Shown: positions 34,227-44,520, counted from the first letter of the stretch. The stretch is 64,000 nucleotides of DNA from Prevotella sp. (GCA_022773395.1 JALFBL010000073.1:1-64000); one strand, 5' to 3'. Notes: a model not told the origin generated them from the sequence alone. Made by a program: numbers and translations.

Positions 34227-34973
34227 ATGAGATTATTACAGGGTAAAACAGCACTTGTCACGGGAGCAGCCCGTGGAATAGGAAAAGCTATTGCGTTGAA
34301 ATTCGCAGAAGAGGGTGCCAATGTGGCGTTTACGGATTTGGTCATTGACGAAAATGGTAAAGCCACCGAGCAGGAAATAGCGGCCAAGGGCGTAAAGGCC
34401 AAAGGATATGCCAGCAATGCGGCAGATTTCACGCAGACCGAGGAGGTGGTGAAATTGGTGAAGGAAGATTTCGGAAGTATAGATATTCTCGTGAACAATG
34501 CGGGTATCACAAAAGATGGATTGATGCTTAGGATGACAGAAGCGCAGTGGGATGCTGTCATTGCGGTCAACTTGAAAAGTGCTTTCAATTTTATTCATGC
34601 CTGTGTGCCTGTCATGATGCGCCAACGCGGAGGGTCTATCATCAACATGGCTTCTGTCGTAGGTGTGCATGGAAATGCCGGGCAGTCCAATTATGCGGCA
34701 TCCAAAGCGGGGCTTATTGCCTTGGCCAAGTCGGTGGCTCAAGAAATGGGGCCTAAGGGTATTCGCGCCAATGCCATTGCTCCGGGTTTTATTGATACGG
34801 CCATGACACAGGCTCTGCCTGACGAAATTCGAAAGGAATGGGCCGGAAAGATACCATTGCGCCGGGGCGGAACGGTTGAGGACATTGCAAACTGTGCAAT
34901 ATTCTTGGCTTCCGATCTGTCGAGTTATGTAAGCGGTCAGGTGATTCAGGTTGACGGCGGAATGAATATGTAA
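34227..34973 (+). CDS. fabG: 3-oxoacyl-[acyl-carrier-protein] reductase
   Basis: This 248-residue short-chain dehydrogenase has the NADPH-binding TGAARGIGKAIA, the NNAG motif (LVNNAGIT), and the catalytic Ser-Tyr-Lys (MASVVG; SNYAASKAG). It ends GQVIQVDGGMNM, as FabG proteins do. It reduces beta-ketoacyl-ACP in fatty-acid elongation. It is cotranscribed with the TetR regulator upstream. Confidence 0.95.
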   Translation: MRLLQGKTALVTGAARGIGKAIALKFAEEGANVAFTDLVIDENGKATEQEIAAKGVKAKGYASNAADFTQTEEVVKLVKEDFGSIDILVNNAGITKDGLMLRMTEAQWDAVIAVNLKSAFNFIHACVPVMMRQRGGSIINMASVVGVHGNAGQSNYAASKAGLIALAKSVAQEMGPKGIRANAIAPGFIDTAMTQALPDEIRKEWAGKIPLRRGGTVEDIANCAIFLASDLSSYVSGQVIQVDGGMNM

Positions 34974-35096
34974 AATAATTCATCATTCTTCATTCGCAAT
35001 TGTTATGGTCGGGACAACCGAATCCTTTGCGTTTGCTTTCAGCATATCCCAATGGATGAATTGCGGATGAAGAAAGATGGGTGGGGATGATTCAAT

Positions 35097-35771
35097 ATGC
35101 AAGTAGTTTACGAAGACAACCATATTATCATTGTTTCTAAACGGAGCGGTGAGATTGTGCAGGGCGACAAGACAGGTGATGTTCCACTTTCGGATACGGT
35201 GAAACAATACATCAAGGAAAAACATGCCAAGCCGGGCAATGTTTTTTTAGGGGTGGCGCATCGTCTTGACCGTCCTGTATGGGGATTGGTTGTCTTCGCA
35301 AAAACTTCCAAAGCATTAGGAAGGCTGAGCACAATGTTCCGCGACGGAGATATCCGAAAAACGTATTGGGCAATTACGCAGAATAGCCCGACAAAACATG
35401 AGGGAACGCTTACCCATTGGTTGGTGCGCAACGAGAAACAGAATAAAAGTTATGCTTACGACCATGAGGTGCCGCATTCAAAAAAAGCCTTGTTGAAATA
35501 TCGCATATTGGGGCACTCGGAACGCTATACGCTGTTGGAAGTCGACTTGCTTACCGGTAGGCATCATCAGATACGTTGCCAGCTGGCCAATATGGGATGC
35601 CCGATAAAGGGCGATTTGAAATATGGCGCAAAGCGAAGCAATCCCGATGGAAGCATTTCTTTGCTGGCACATAAAGTGGATTTCATTCATCCCGTTTCAA
35701 AAGAATCCATCTCTGTCGTTGCTCCTGTCCCCGAAGACAATCTATGGCAGGATATTACAAAAAACTTGTGA
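35097..35771 (+). CDS. RluA-family pseudouridine synthase
   Basis: This 224-residue protein converts uridine to pseudouridine in structural RNA. The catalytic motif is AHRLDRPVWGLVVFAKT, with the essential Asp. GRHHQIRCQLANMGCPI is the second family motif. There is no N-terminal S4 domain, which places it with the short RluA/RluC-like forms. The target site cannot be predicted. It follows fabG by 123 bases on the same strand. Confidence 0.92.
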   Translation: MQVVYEDNHIIIVSKRSGEIVQGDKTGDVPLSDTVKQYIKEKHAKPGNVFLGVAHRLDRPVWGLVVFAKTSKALGRLSTMFRDGDIRKTYWAITQNSPTKHEGTLTHWLVRNEKQNKSYAYDHEVPHSKKALLKYRILGHSERYTLLEVDLLTGRHHQIRCQLANMGCPIKGDLKYGAKRSNPDGSISLLAHKVDFIHPVSKESISVVAPVPEDNLWQDITKNL

Positions 35772-35988
35772 CCGGAAGGCAGGGCTTATGCTGGCACAAC
35801 AAAAGAATTTTTATTGGAACTTTTTTTTCTGTTTGTTTTGAAGACGAACAAATAGAAAGTTCTTCTTGAGGAAAGAAAATGTGTTTTTGACAATTTGTTC
35901 CTAAAACACATGGCTTTTTGCAAAAAAAATGCTTACTTTGCAAAAACAACCGTCATGAAATCCATTTGTGGCGTATTGATTCTTATTT

Positions 35989-38900
35989 ATGAGGAAATTT
36001 CTGAAGTGGAGCGGCGTGGCATTGCTCATACCCGTACTTCTTTTCGCTGTACTAACTTTGTTGCTTTATTTCCCTCCTTTTCAGAACTGGGCAATAAAGC
36101 GAGTAACAGCGTATGCTTCTGAAAAAACGGGAATGGAAATCAGCATTGGCCATATCAACCTTGAGTTCCCGATAAATCTTGGTGTAGAAGGCATGAAGGT
36201 AATCCAGAACAATGATTTGCTTCCCCATGTGAAGGACACGGTGGCCGATATTGAAAAATTGGTGGTTGACGTGCAATTGTTGCCGCTATTTGATAAAAAG
36301 GTGGAAATAGATGCCTTGGAGTTCAGTCGGATGAAAATCAACACGGCCAACTTTGTTCATGAAGCAAGGGTGAAAGGTTCTGTGGGAAAACTCACACTGC
36401 AAAGCCATGGGATAGATTTGGGGAAACAGGTGCTGAAGGTGAACCATGCCAGAATGACTGATGCTAATGTGCAGGTGGAACTGAGTGATACTGTTCCTCC
36501 AGACACTTCAAAGAGTGAAAACTTCTGGAAAATTTCTGTGGACAGGTTACAGGTGGAACGGAGCGATGTGACAGTCCGCACGCCGGGCGACACTTTGCAG
36601 ATTGCGGCTTATCTTGGGAATGTGTCTGTGAGCGATGGCTATTTCGACTTGTATCGTGGAGAATACAAAATCCGGAATCTTGACTGGCACAATGGGGCAT
36701 TGGCATACGACAACAGATGGAAGCCAAGGGCAAAAGGAATGGATTATAACCACTTGTCATTGGGCGATGTAAACGTAAGTCTCAACTCGTTAAGTTATTG
36801 TAAACCCAAGTTGAACTTTGTTGTGAAAAACTGTTCTTTAAAGGAAAAAAGCGGCATCACCATTAAAGAGTTGTCAGGTTCTTTGGCATTAGACTCTGCA
36901 AGAGTGTACCTGCCAGCCCTTATACTGCGCACTCCGGAATCGAGCCTTAACGCCGATTTCGTCATGGACTTGAATGTTTTTGACAAGAGACATCCAGGGC
37001 AATTGCATGTCAAGGCCAATGGCTCTTTCGGCAAACAAGATATAGTGTGCTTTCTGGGAGAAATGCCTACCGACTTTATAAAGAAGTGGCCCAACCGGCA
37101 GTTGGACTTCAAGGCGGTGGCATCGGGTAACATGGAGAGGCTTGACATTGCAGGGCTCCAGTCGAATTTGCCCACAGCTTTCCAAATCAAGATGAATGGA
37201 TATGTGGCAAATCTTGATGACATGAAACATCTGAAGGCAAATGTAACTTTGGATGCCAAGACCCACGATATTGGTTTCCTTACAGTACTTGCAGGAAAGG
37301 GCGCTATGGGTGAACTCAACATACCAAAAGACATAGGTGTAAAGGGAAATCTCAATGTAGACGAGAATTGTTATTCTGCCAGATTCACCGCAACAGAAAG
37401 TTTGGGAAGCGTGAAGGTCATTGCTGGTTTTGATGCGGAAAAGATGGCATATAATGCAACGCTGAAAGTCCAGAATCTGAATCTCAGGCATTTCCTTCCA
37501 GCAAGCAATCTCGGCTGTTTTACTGGCGATTGGGAAGTTAGAGGAACAGGAACGGATATGTTTGCCGTACAGACAAGACTGAAAACCAATGCAAAAATTA
37601 CCAAATTCAATTTTGGGAAATATAATCTGAGTGGTATGCATATGGATGCAGACATCAGAAATGGGAGGATACGTGCAAACGTAAATGCCAATAATAAATT
37701 GATGAAAGGAATGGTCACTCTTGACGCTTTGATGAATAGGCGGAAGGTAATGGCCACGCTTGCTGCTGACATAGATTATATTGACCTTTACAGTCTCCAT
37801 CTGTCGCAAGAGTTGTTGGCAATCGGTTTCTGTGGCCATTTTGACGTAGCAACCGACATGAACAACTACTACAGTGCGCAAGGAGAGGCGTTGGACATTA
37901 CATTGACCAGAAATCACGAAGTATATCGTCCTGAAGATATATCATTGGACATCCTTACACGCATAGATACGACCCATGCGCTGATAAATTGCGGAGATTT
38001 TCATCTCTCCATGTGTTCGAGTGGAGGCTACAAAAAATTTTTGCAGACAGGAGATATACTGGCAAAGGAAATTGGCAGTCAGATGAAAGAGAAGCGCATA
38101 GACCAAATTGCAATTCGCCGTAAGTTCCCAACTCTTCAATTGAATTTGCATGCTGGGAACAATAATTTCTTCAGCCATTTGTTGGCTCGTGAAGGATATC
38201 TTTTCAATCATGCAGATGTTTGCATGAACTCATCCCCTGCCGAAGGATTGAATGGAAATATACAAATGCATGGTTTTGTGGCAGACAGCATGAGATTGGA
38301 CACAATAAGGGTCAATTTTGTTTCGGACAGTACAAATATCACCTTTAATGGTCAGGTGCGCAATAATGCAGAGAATCAGCAGTTTGTTTTCAATACGCTG
38401 TTCAATGGCTATTTGTTTGAAAAAGGTGCGGGCATAAAGGTAAGTTATTATGATGAAAAAGATAAATTGGGTGTAAGACTTGGCGCAGAGGCGGCTATGG
38501 AAACAGATGGCATCCGTCTGCACATACTTAGCAGAGACGCTGTGATTGCTTATAAAGAAGCAAATATCAATGAAGACAATTATGTGTTTTTTGCAGACAA
38601 CAGTCGAGTCTCAGCCCATTTGGAAATTCTTGCAGAAGATGGAACCGGTTTGAAAATATTTTCCAATGACGAGAATGTTGAGGCACAACAGGATCTCACT
38701 CTTTCGCTCAACAAATTGAATCTTGAAGAACTGATGTCCGTATTGCCATATATGCCACGAATCAGCGGATTCGTAAATGGAGACTATCATTTCGTGAAAA
38801 ACGGCGGCCATATTTCCGTTTCATCGTCCATGTCAATAGACAAAATGGTATATGAAGGAAGCGAAATGGGTAATATTGGTACCGAATTTGTTTATATGCC

Positions 38901-40602
38901 TTCACAGGATGGCTCTCATTTCGTAGATGGAACCTTGAATGTGAATCATGAAGAAGTAGGAACGGTGACGGGAACATATAGGGCAGAGAACAAAGGATTT
39001 TTGGATGCCAAAGTGAATTTGAACCGTTTGCCCATATCCTTGGTCAACGGATTCATTCCTGACCAGTTGGTTGGTTTCAGAGGATATGGCGAAGGGGAAC
39101 TCGACATCAAGGGGTCATTGAAACAACTTCAGGTGAATGGAGAGGTTTTTCTTGACTCTTGCCATTTGGTAAGCGTGCCCTACGGCATAGATCTTCGTTT
39201 CAGCAATGATCCTGTACGGATTGTTGGCAGCCACCTCTTGCTGGAAAACTTCGAGATGTATGCGTTTAATGAAAATCCATTGAATGTCGCAGGGTATATT
39301 AGTTTCTCGGATTTGGACAATATAGCAATGGACGTAAGAATGCGTGCAAGGAACTGTGAGATTATTAGTTCGAAAGAAAATCCAAAGAGTGTTGCCTTTG
39401 GCAATGCTTTCATCAATTATTACGGTACGATGAAAGGCCGTTTGGACAATTTGAAAATGAAAGGAAATCTGGATGTCCTGGGTACGACAGACCTCAGTTA
39501 CATTCTTCGTGACAGCCCATTGACTACAGATAATCAATTGAACGAACTGGTAAAATTTACCGATTTTAACGATACGGCTCAGACCATTGTAAACCGCCCG
39601 CCACTTACAGGGTTCAACATGGATTTGACAATGGATGTGGCTAAGGGAGCGCATATCATGGCATATCTTAATGCCGATCTGTCGAATTATATAGATTTGA
39701 TGGGTGGGGGTACACTGCGAATGCTGTATAATACAACAGACAATTTCCAGCTGCGAGGAAGATACACGCTTGATAATGGTGAAATGAAATATTCTTTACC
39801 CATTATCCCGCTAAAGACGTTTACGATTCAAGACGGAAGTTACATAGAATTTGCAGGCGACCCTGTGAATCCCACATTGAACATCAGTGCCATAGAAAGA
39901 ATAAAGGCAACGGTTTCTGGTGCTTCTGGAACTGGTAGAGGTGTGTATTTTGATTGTGGGGTAGTCATTACCAAGACACTTAACGACATGGGACTGGAGT
40001 TCACTCTTGACGCACCGGAAGACATGGCCTTGCATAACGAGTTGAAATCCATGAGCCTGGAACAGCGTGGCAAACTGGCCGTGACCATGCTAACCACCGG
40101 TATGTATCTTGCAGATGGAAACACAAGCGGATTCTCCATGAACAGTGCTTTGAGCAGTTTCCTTGAAAGCGAAATCAACAATATTACGGGCAATGCCCTG
40201 CGTACGCTTGACTTGTCGATAGGACTTGACAATTCCACGGATGCAAGTGGAGTCATGCACACGGACTATTCGTTCAAATTTGCCAAGCGCTTCTGGAACA
40301 ACCGTGTGAAAGTTTCTGTAGGTGGAAAGGTTTCAACAGGGACTGATGCGGCATATCGCAATGAAGTGCTATTCGGCAATGTCGCATTGGAATATCGTCT
40401 TGACGATACGGCCAATAAATATGTAAAACTTTATTTCGACAACAATTCATACGATTGGCTTGAAGGCTACACCCAGCAATATGGTATAGGATTCGTATGG
40501 AGACGCAGGTTGCAACATTTCAAGGATATATTCTGTTTTAAGAGCGACAAGACTTTTGTTCCTTTAGAGCCACTCGACTCTGTTCAACAAGAAAAAAGAT
40601 GA
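35989..40602 (+). CDS. tamB: Translocation and assembly module protein TamB
   Basis: This 1537-residue protein has one N-terminal membrane anchor (LKWSGVALLIPVLLFAVLTL). It continues as a very long periplasmic beta-taco of repeated short strands. The C-terminal DUF490 region (about 1200-1530) contains FDLTM-like and GRYTLDNGEMKYSLPIIP motifs. TamB bridges inner and outer membranes and takes part in outer-membrane protein and lipid transport. The stop overlaps the tamL start (ATGA), so the pair is translationally coupled. Length is in the usual range for Bacteroidales. Confidence 0.92.
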   Translation: MRKFLKWSGVALLIPVLLFAVLTLLLYFPPFQNWAIKRVTAYASEKTGMEISIGHINLEFPINLGVEGMKVIQNNDLLPHVKDTVADIEKLVVDVQLLPLFDKKVEIDALEFSRMKINTANFVHEARVKGSVGKLTLQSHGIDLGKQVLKVNHARMTDANVQVELSDTVPPDTSKSENFWKISVDRLQVERSDVTVRTPGDTLQIAAYLGNVSVSDGYFDLYRGEYKIRNLDWHNGALAYDNRWKPRAKGMDYNHLSLGDVNVSLNSLSYCKPKLNFVVKNCSLKEKSGITIKELSGSLALDSARVYLPALILRTPESSLNADFVMDLNVFDKRHPGQLHVKANGSFGKQDIVCFLGEMPTDFIKKWPNRQLDFKAVASGNMERLDIAGLQSNLPTAFQIKMNGYVANLDDMKHLKANVTLDAKTHDIGFLTVLAGKGAMGELNIPKDIGVKGNLNVDENCYSARFTATESLGSVKVIAGFDAEKMAYNATLKVQNLNLRHFLPASNLGCFTGDWEVRGTGTDMFAVQTRLKTNAKITKFNFGKYNLSGMHMDADIRNGRIRANVNANNKLMKGMVTLDALMNRRKVMATLAADIDYIDLYSLHLSQELLAIGFCGHFDVATDMNNYYSAQGEALDITLTRNHEVYRPEDISLDILTRIDTTHALINCGDFHLSMCSSGGYKKFLQTGDILAKEIGSQMKEKRIDQIAIRRKFPTLQLNLHAGNNNFFSHLLAREGYLFNHADVCMNSSPAEGLNGNIQMHGFVADSMRLDTIRVNFVSDSTNITFNGQVRNNAENQQFVFNTLFNGYLFEKGAGIKVSYYDEKDKLGVRLGAEAAMETDGIRLHILSRDAVIAYKEANINEDNYVFFADNSRVSAHLEILAEDGTGLKIFSNDENVEAQQDLTLSLNKLNLEELMSVLPYMPRISGFVNGDYHFVKNGGHISVSSSMSIDKMVYEGSEMGNIGTEFVYMPSQDGSHFVDGTLNVNHEEVGTVTGTYRAENKGFLDAKVNLNRLPISLVNGFIPDQLVGFRGYGEGELDIKGSLKQLQVNGEVFLDSCHLVSVPYGIDLRFSNDPVRIVGSHLLLENFEMYAFNENPLNVAGYISFSDLDNIAMDVRMRARNCEIISSKENPKSVAFGNAFINYYGTMKGRLDNLKMKGNLDVLGTTDLSYILRDSPLTTDNQLNELVKFTDFNDTAQTIVNRPPLTGFNMDLTMDVAKGAHIMAYLNADLSNYIDLMGGGTLRMLYNTTDNFQLRGRYTLDNGEMKYSLPIIPLKTFTIQDGSYIEFAGDPVNPTLNISAIERIKATVSGASGTGRGVYFDCGVVITKTLNDMGLEFTLDAPEDMALHNELKSMSLEQRGKLAVTMLTTGMYLADGNTSGFSMNSALSSFLESEINNITGNALRTLDLSIGLDNSTDASGVMHTDYSFKFAKRFWNNRVKVSVGGKVSTGTDAAYRNEVLFGNVALEYRLDDTANKYVKLYFDNNSYDWLEGYTQQYGIGFVWRRRLQHFKDIFCFKSDKTFVPLEPLDSVQQEKR

Positions 40603-42977
40603 GACAAAATAACGCACATTTCCCACCTTATATATATATATGCTGTTGCCTTGTGGTGATGGGAATGCTTTCATCGTGCAGCACAACAAAACATATTCCG
40701 GACGGAGACCAATTGTTTACAGGGCTGACGAAGATTGATTACAAAAACTACGAACGCAATCAGAATTTCTTCAATGCCCAAGAAGAGGTGGAAGCGGCGC
40801 TTGCCACGGCTCCCAATGGTGCACTGTTGGGAAGCAGCTATCTGAGAACCCCCTTTCCGTACCGTCTTTGGATATGGAATGCCTTTGCCGGAAAAGAAAG
40901 CCAACTGTCAAAATGGATAGCGAAATCTTTCGGCAAGAAACCTGTTCTGATGAGTTGGGTAAACCCGGCTTTGAGAGCATCTGTGGCTCAATCGGTTCTT
41001 CGCAAACACGGATACTTCCGTGGAAAGGTTGATTACGAGATTGTTCCGCAGAGGCATCCTAAGAAAAGCAAAATAGGATACACGGTCACGATGAATCATC
41101 TGTTCACAATCGATACCATCAGGTATGTGAATTTCCCTTTGTTGTCAGATAGTCTGATCCGTGCCACAGAAAAAGATGCCATGATACATACAGGCGATGC
41201 TTTCACCGTGGCTGCGTTGGATGCCGAGCGCAAACGACTCAGCAACATGTTCCGGAATAGCGGATATTACTATTATCAGCCTTCCTACGCATCTTATCTT
41301 GCTGATACGCTTGCTGTTCCAGGAAAAGTTCAGTTGAGACTCCAGGCTGCCGACGGCATTCCCGACAATGCAAAGCATAAATGGTATATAGGGAATGTCA
41401 CGGTGGATTTGCGAAAACAATTTATGCAGGAACTTGCCGACTCCATCGGGAGGGGGGCGTTCAAGGTGAGATTCTCCGGTCGAAAGCCACCTGTGAGAAT
41501 CGGTGTGATTGTCAATGACATGAAACTTATGCATGGTGACCCTTATCGCTATGAGAATTACTTGAAATCAACGGCCAAACTCAACAGCACCGGAATTTTC
41601 AGTATGGTTGATTTTTCGTTTACACCCAGAGATACTACTAGGACTTGTGACACGCTCGACCTGAATTTGAACTGTGTGTTTGAACGTCCCTACGATTTCT
41701 ATGTAGAGTCAAAATACAACAACAAAACATCGGGGCGCACCGGACCTGAGCTGGTGCTTGGTTTCACCAAACGCAATGCTTTCAGGGGCGGTGAATTGCT
41801 CGACATCAACTTGCACGGTTCTTACGAGTGGCAGACGAGTGGCGGATTGAATGGTTCTCGTCGTTTCAATTCGTATGAGTACGGAGTAGATGTTTCCGTA
41901 CAATTCCCACGTTTGATGTTGCCTTGGCAAGAATGGCTGTTCAGGAAAACGAAAAAAAATAAAGAAAAAGCTCTCAGAAGGTTCATCAACCAAATGAGCT
42001 ATTACAGTGCCCCCTCCACCATTGCGAAGGTGTCGCGCACCTCCTTAAACCGCCCCGATTATTTCAAATTGGTGAATTTCTCGGGAGAGTGGACATATCG
42101 TTGGCAAAAGACACAGAACAGCAAACATGAATTGAGTCCTCTTGCGGTGACCTACCAACATCTGCTTCATGCCACGGAGACCTACGACAGCATTCTGAAC
42201 GCGAATCCTTATCTTGGCATTACAATGCATGACGTGTTTATTCCCAAAATGCGATATTCCTATTATTATAACAGTCCTGCACATCTGAAGAACCCCATTT
42301 CGTGGGAAATAACTGTGACGGAGTCCGGAAACATAGCTTCGCTCGGTTATTTGGCTTTCGGGAAAAAATGGAATTCAAAAAACAAGGAGATGTTCAAAAA
42401 CAGCTATGCCCAATTTTTCAAAATCGAAACAGATTTCACCAAGAAATGGAGATTGGGGCTGAATAAATACCTTGTAGGGCATGTCAATGCAGGAATCATC
42501 TGCACCTATGGCAATAGCGAAGAAGCCCCTTACAGCGAACTGTTTTATGTGGGCGGTGCCAACAGCATCCGCGCATTTACCGTTAGAAGCATTGGGCCGG
42601 GAAAATACGTAGCCCCCAACGCCATGCTGGCATACCTCGACCAAACGGGCGACATGCGTCTTCTCATGAATTTGGAATACAGGCAGAAATTGTTCAACAA
42701 CGTATATGCTGCAGCCTTCCTTGATGCCGGAAATGTCTGGGCAATGAAGGACGATGTGTATCGGGAAGATGCCAAATTTAAGTTTGCAAATATCCTTAAA
42801 GAAATGGCGGTAGGAACAGGCATCGGATTTCGTTACGACCTTGATTTTCTTGTTCTTCGGCTGGATTGGGGAGTTGGGCTTCATGTTCCCTACGACACTG
42901 GCAAGAGTGGCTACTTCAACATTCGCAGTTTTAAAGAGGGGCAGAGTTTACATTTGGCGGTAGGGTATCCTTTCTAA
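40599..42977 (+). CDS. tamL: BamA/TamA-family outer-membrane lipoprotein TamL
   Basis: This 792-residue protein begins with a lipoprotein signal (CCCLVVMGMLSSCSTTKH). POTRA-type domains follow (about 40-400), then a C-terminal 16-strand Omp85 barrel ending LHLAVGYPF with the terminal aromatic. The Omp85 lid-lock region is visible in VGGANSIRAFTVRSIGPG. Lipidated BamA homologues next to tamB are the Bacteroidota TamL proteins, partners of TamB in outer-membrane biogenesis. It overlaps tamB by four bases. Confidence 0.9.
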   Translation: MRQNNAHFPPYIYICCCLVVMGMLSSCSTTKHIPDGDQLFTGLTKIDYKNYERNQNFFNAQEEVEAALATAPNGALLGSSYLRTPFPYRLWIWNAFAGKESQLSKWIAKSFGKKPVLMSWVNPALRASVAQSVLRKHGYFRGKVDYEIVPQRHPKKSKIGYTVTMNHLFTIDTIRYVNFPLLSDSLIRATEKDAMIHTGDAFTVAALDAERKRLSNMFRNSGYYYYQPSYASYLADTLAVPGKVQLRLQAADGIPDNAKHKWYIGNVTVDLRKQFMQELADSIGRGAFKVRFSGRKPPVRIGVIVNDMKLMHGDPYRYENYLKSTAKLNSTGIFSMVDFSFTPRDTTRTCDTLDLNLNCVFERPYDFYVESKYNNKTSGRTGPELVLGFTKRNAFRGGELLDINLHGSYEWQTSGGLNGSRRFNSYEYGVDVSVQFPRLMLPWQEWLFRKTKKNKEKALRRFINQMSYYSAPSTIAKVSRTSLNRPDYFKLVNFSGEWTYRWQKTQNSKHELSPLAVTYQHLLHATETYDSILNANPYLGITMHDVFIPKMRYSYYYNSPAHLKNPISWEITVTESGNIASLGYLAFGKKWNSKNKEMFKNSYAQFFKIETDFTKKWRLGLNKYLVGHVNAGIICTYGNSEEAPYSELFYVGGANSIRAFTVRSIGPGKYVAPNAMLAYLDQTGDMRLLMNLEYRQKLFNNVYAAAFLDAGNVWAMKDDVYREDAKFKFANILKEMAVGTGIGFRYDLDFLVLRLDWGVGLHVPYDTGKSGYFNIRSFKEGQSLHLAVGYPF

Positions 42978-43080
42978 CAGAAAAATCTGTTCAGAAACAG
43001 AATTCCAAAGTGCATTGACGGCTCGCATTGCCTATGGAGCAGAATAAAAATATCAGATTTTGTATAAAACAGTTCAAAAA

Positions 43081-43112
43081 TTTGGTCATTCCAAAAAAAA
43101 CACCTACCTTTG
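43081..43112 (+). promoter_or_regulatory. Promoter of initiator tRNA-Met
   Basis: The -33 TTTG (43081-43084) and -7 TACCTTTG (43105-43112) are 20 bases apart. Both the spacing and the downstream GCACTCGCA resemble the tRNA-Ser promoter at 8732, so they look like one tRNA promoter type. Confidence 0.8.
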
Positions 43113-43158
43113 CACTCGCAAATAAGGGATGTGTCCTTTTGATGCGAATAATAAACAT

Positions 43159-43234
43159 CGCGGAGTGGAGCAGTTGGTAGCTCGCCAGGCTCATAACCTG
43201 GAGGTCGCATGTTCGAGTCCTGCCTCCGCAACCA
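43159..43234 (+). tRNA. Initiator tRNA-Met (CAT)
   Basis: Anticodon CAT lies at 43192-43194 in loop CTCATAA on stem CCAGG/CCTGG. Two initiator hallmarks are visible: an unpaired C1-A72 end of the acceptor stem (CGCGGAG/CTCCGCA) and an A11-T24 pair in the D-stem. CCA is encoded. The T-stem GCATG/CCTGC contains a T-C mismatch at positions 52-62, which is unusual. The third anticodon-stem pair is A-T rather than the G-C of most bacterial initiators. Confidence 0.88.
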
Positions 43235-43237
43235 ACG

Positions 43238-43267
43238 AAAGCGCAAGATAAAAGTCTTGCGCTTTTT
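43238..43267 (+). terminator. Intrinsic terminator of tRNA-Met
   Basis: Perfect 11-base arms AAAGCGCAAGA/TCTTGCGCTTT with a 6-base loop are followed by further T. They lie directly after the tRNA. Confidence 0.9.
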
Positions 43268-43275
43268 CTTTTCTT

Positions 43276-43968
43276 CTATTTGTCCTTGTCGAGTGCCAAC
43301 AGATACTTTCGCAATTCAAATCCCCAGACTTTATATCCCGTTGCAGTGAGGTGAAGTCCGTCAACGGTCAACGATTTTCTCATCACATGGGTGCCTTTGC
43401 GCACAAATTTTCCAAACAAATCAATATATGGAATTTTCCGGTTGTGGCAGTATTGCTGTAGCATACGGTTGATTTCCGACACCACGTCCGTCTGTCCGTC
43501 AAGAGTTTTCCAGCGGCCAAACGATTCGTTTATCGGAAGAATGCTTTGTACGTACAACCGGGTATCTGGAGCTTCTTTGTCTATCTTGTCTATTACTTTC
43601 TTGCATAGGCCAAACACTTCTGTGGCACTCAGCTGGTGGCTCAAATCGTTGATGCCTACCATCAGGAAGATGGCCTTGGGTTTGCCCGGAAGAATTTGGC
43701 TGAGACGATGGTAGATTCCCATGGCATCATCACCGGCAATCCCTCTGTTGCGAATGTGCTTCCAATGTAGCAATTTGTTCCAGTCGCCGCCAAATTCCGT
43801 CAGACTGTTCCCCAACATTACGATGTCGGTGCTGTCTATGGCTCTCATCTTCTCAAAATCCACCACTTTCTCGTTATAGTGTTTAAACGATCTGTAGGTT
43901 ACTTTCTGACCGTATGCGTGAAGAGAGCTGAAAAGCATCAGCAATATCCCTGTCCTGGCCGTTCTCAT
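43276..43968 (-). CDS. Exported SGNH/GDSL hydrolase
   Basis: This 230-residue protein has a signal peptide (GILLMLFSSLHAYGQ). SGNH blocks are visible: IVMLGNSLTEFGG (nucleophile Ser, GNSLT in place of GDSL), GIAGDDAMGI, MVGINDLS with the oxyanion Asn, and VDGLHLTATGY with the catalytic Asp and His. It probably deacetylates or hydrolyses an ester on a carbohydrate in the periplasm or outside the cell; the substrate is unknown. The lipoprotein gene 43988-44416 lies 19 bases upstream on the same strand. Confidence 0.88.
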   Translation of the reverse strand: MRTARTGILLMLFSSLHAYGQKVTYRSFKHYNEKVVDFEKMRAIDSTDIVMLGNSLTEFGGDWNKLLHWKHIRNRGIAGDDAMGIYHRLSQILPGKPKAIFLMVGINDLSHQLSATEVFGLCKKVIDKIDKEAPDTRLYVQSILPINESFGRWKTLDGQTDVVSEINRMLQQYCHNRKIPYIDLFGKFVRKGTHVMRKSLTVDGLHLTATGYKVWGFELRKYLLALDKDK

Positions 43969-43987
43969 CTGTACCGCATGCGTTCGT

Positions 43988-44416
43988 TTAATTGTCTTCG
44001 GTGGATATGCCCAAAATGCCCTGGAGAATTCCGTTGATCTCGCTGCCTATGCCCATAATGCCGTTCAGCATTCCATCCTTCACCCCCTTTGCCATGTATC
44101 GGGCGCATTCGCCTTCCAGCACCCCAATTCTTCTTCTTTCTTCAGGTGTATAGCGGTATTTGCTGGCATCTTTGCGTATTTTTCCAAAATAGGTCACGGC
44201 ATTGCGCCAATCATCGTAGGTATAATAGGCACTGTTGTTGTGCAACTCCGTGGAGAAACTCTCCAGCCGATTGATTACCGTATGCTTGGTGGCGCACGAA
44301 CTCAGCATGGAAATGCCCATTATGGCAAAAACAGCTACAACCGCCCAACTGCGCCACTTGCCTGGCCTCATGGCAGCATTTTCCTTTTTAAATACAATGC
44401 TTTTTGTCATTTTCAT
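43988..44416 (-). CDS. Small lipoprotein of unknown function
   Basis: This 142-residue protein has a lipoprotein signal ending in GISMLSSCATKH. The first Met gives a 15-residue basic extension (KMTKSIVFKKENAAM); an inner start MRPGKWRSWAVVAVFA is also possible. The mature part has a helical, charged core (YFGKIRKDASKYRYTPEERRR) and a glycine-rich tail of GIM/GILQGILG repeats. I do not recognise the family. It probably shares an operon with the SGNH hydrolase. Confidence 0.7.
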   Translation of the reverse strand: MKMTKSIVFKKENAAMRPGKWRSWAVVAVFAIMGISMLSSCATKHTVINRLESFSTELHNNSAYYTYDDWRNAVTYFGKIRKDASKYRYTPEERRRIGVLEGECARYMAKGVKDGMLNGIMGIGSEINGILQGILGISTEDN

Positions 44417-44520
44417 CGACTTTTCTTATTGATTTGACAGCAAAGATAAGATATTATTTGAAGAAATGTCCTCCATACGCCAATTTTAACAGAAGTTATC
44501 GCTATCTGCTGTTTTCAGCT

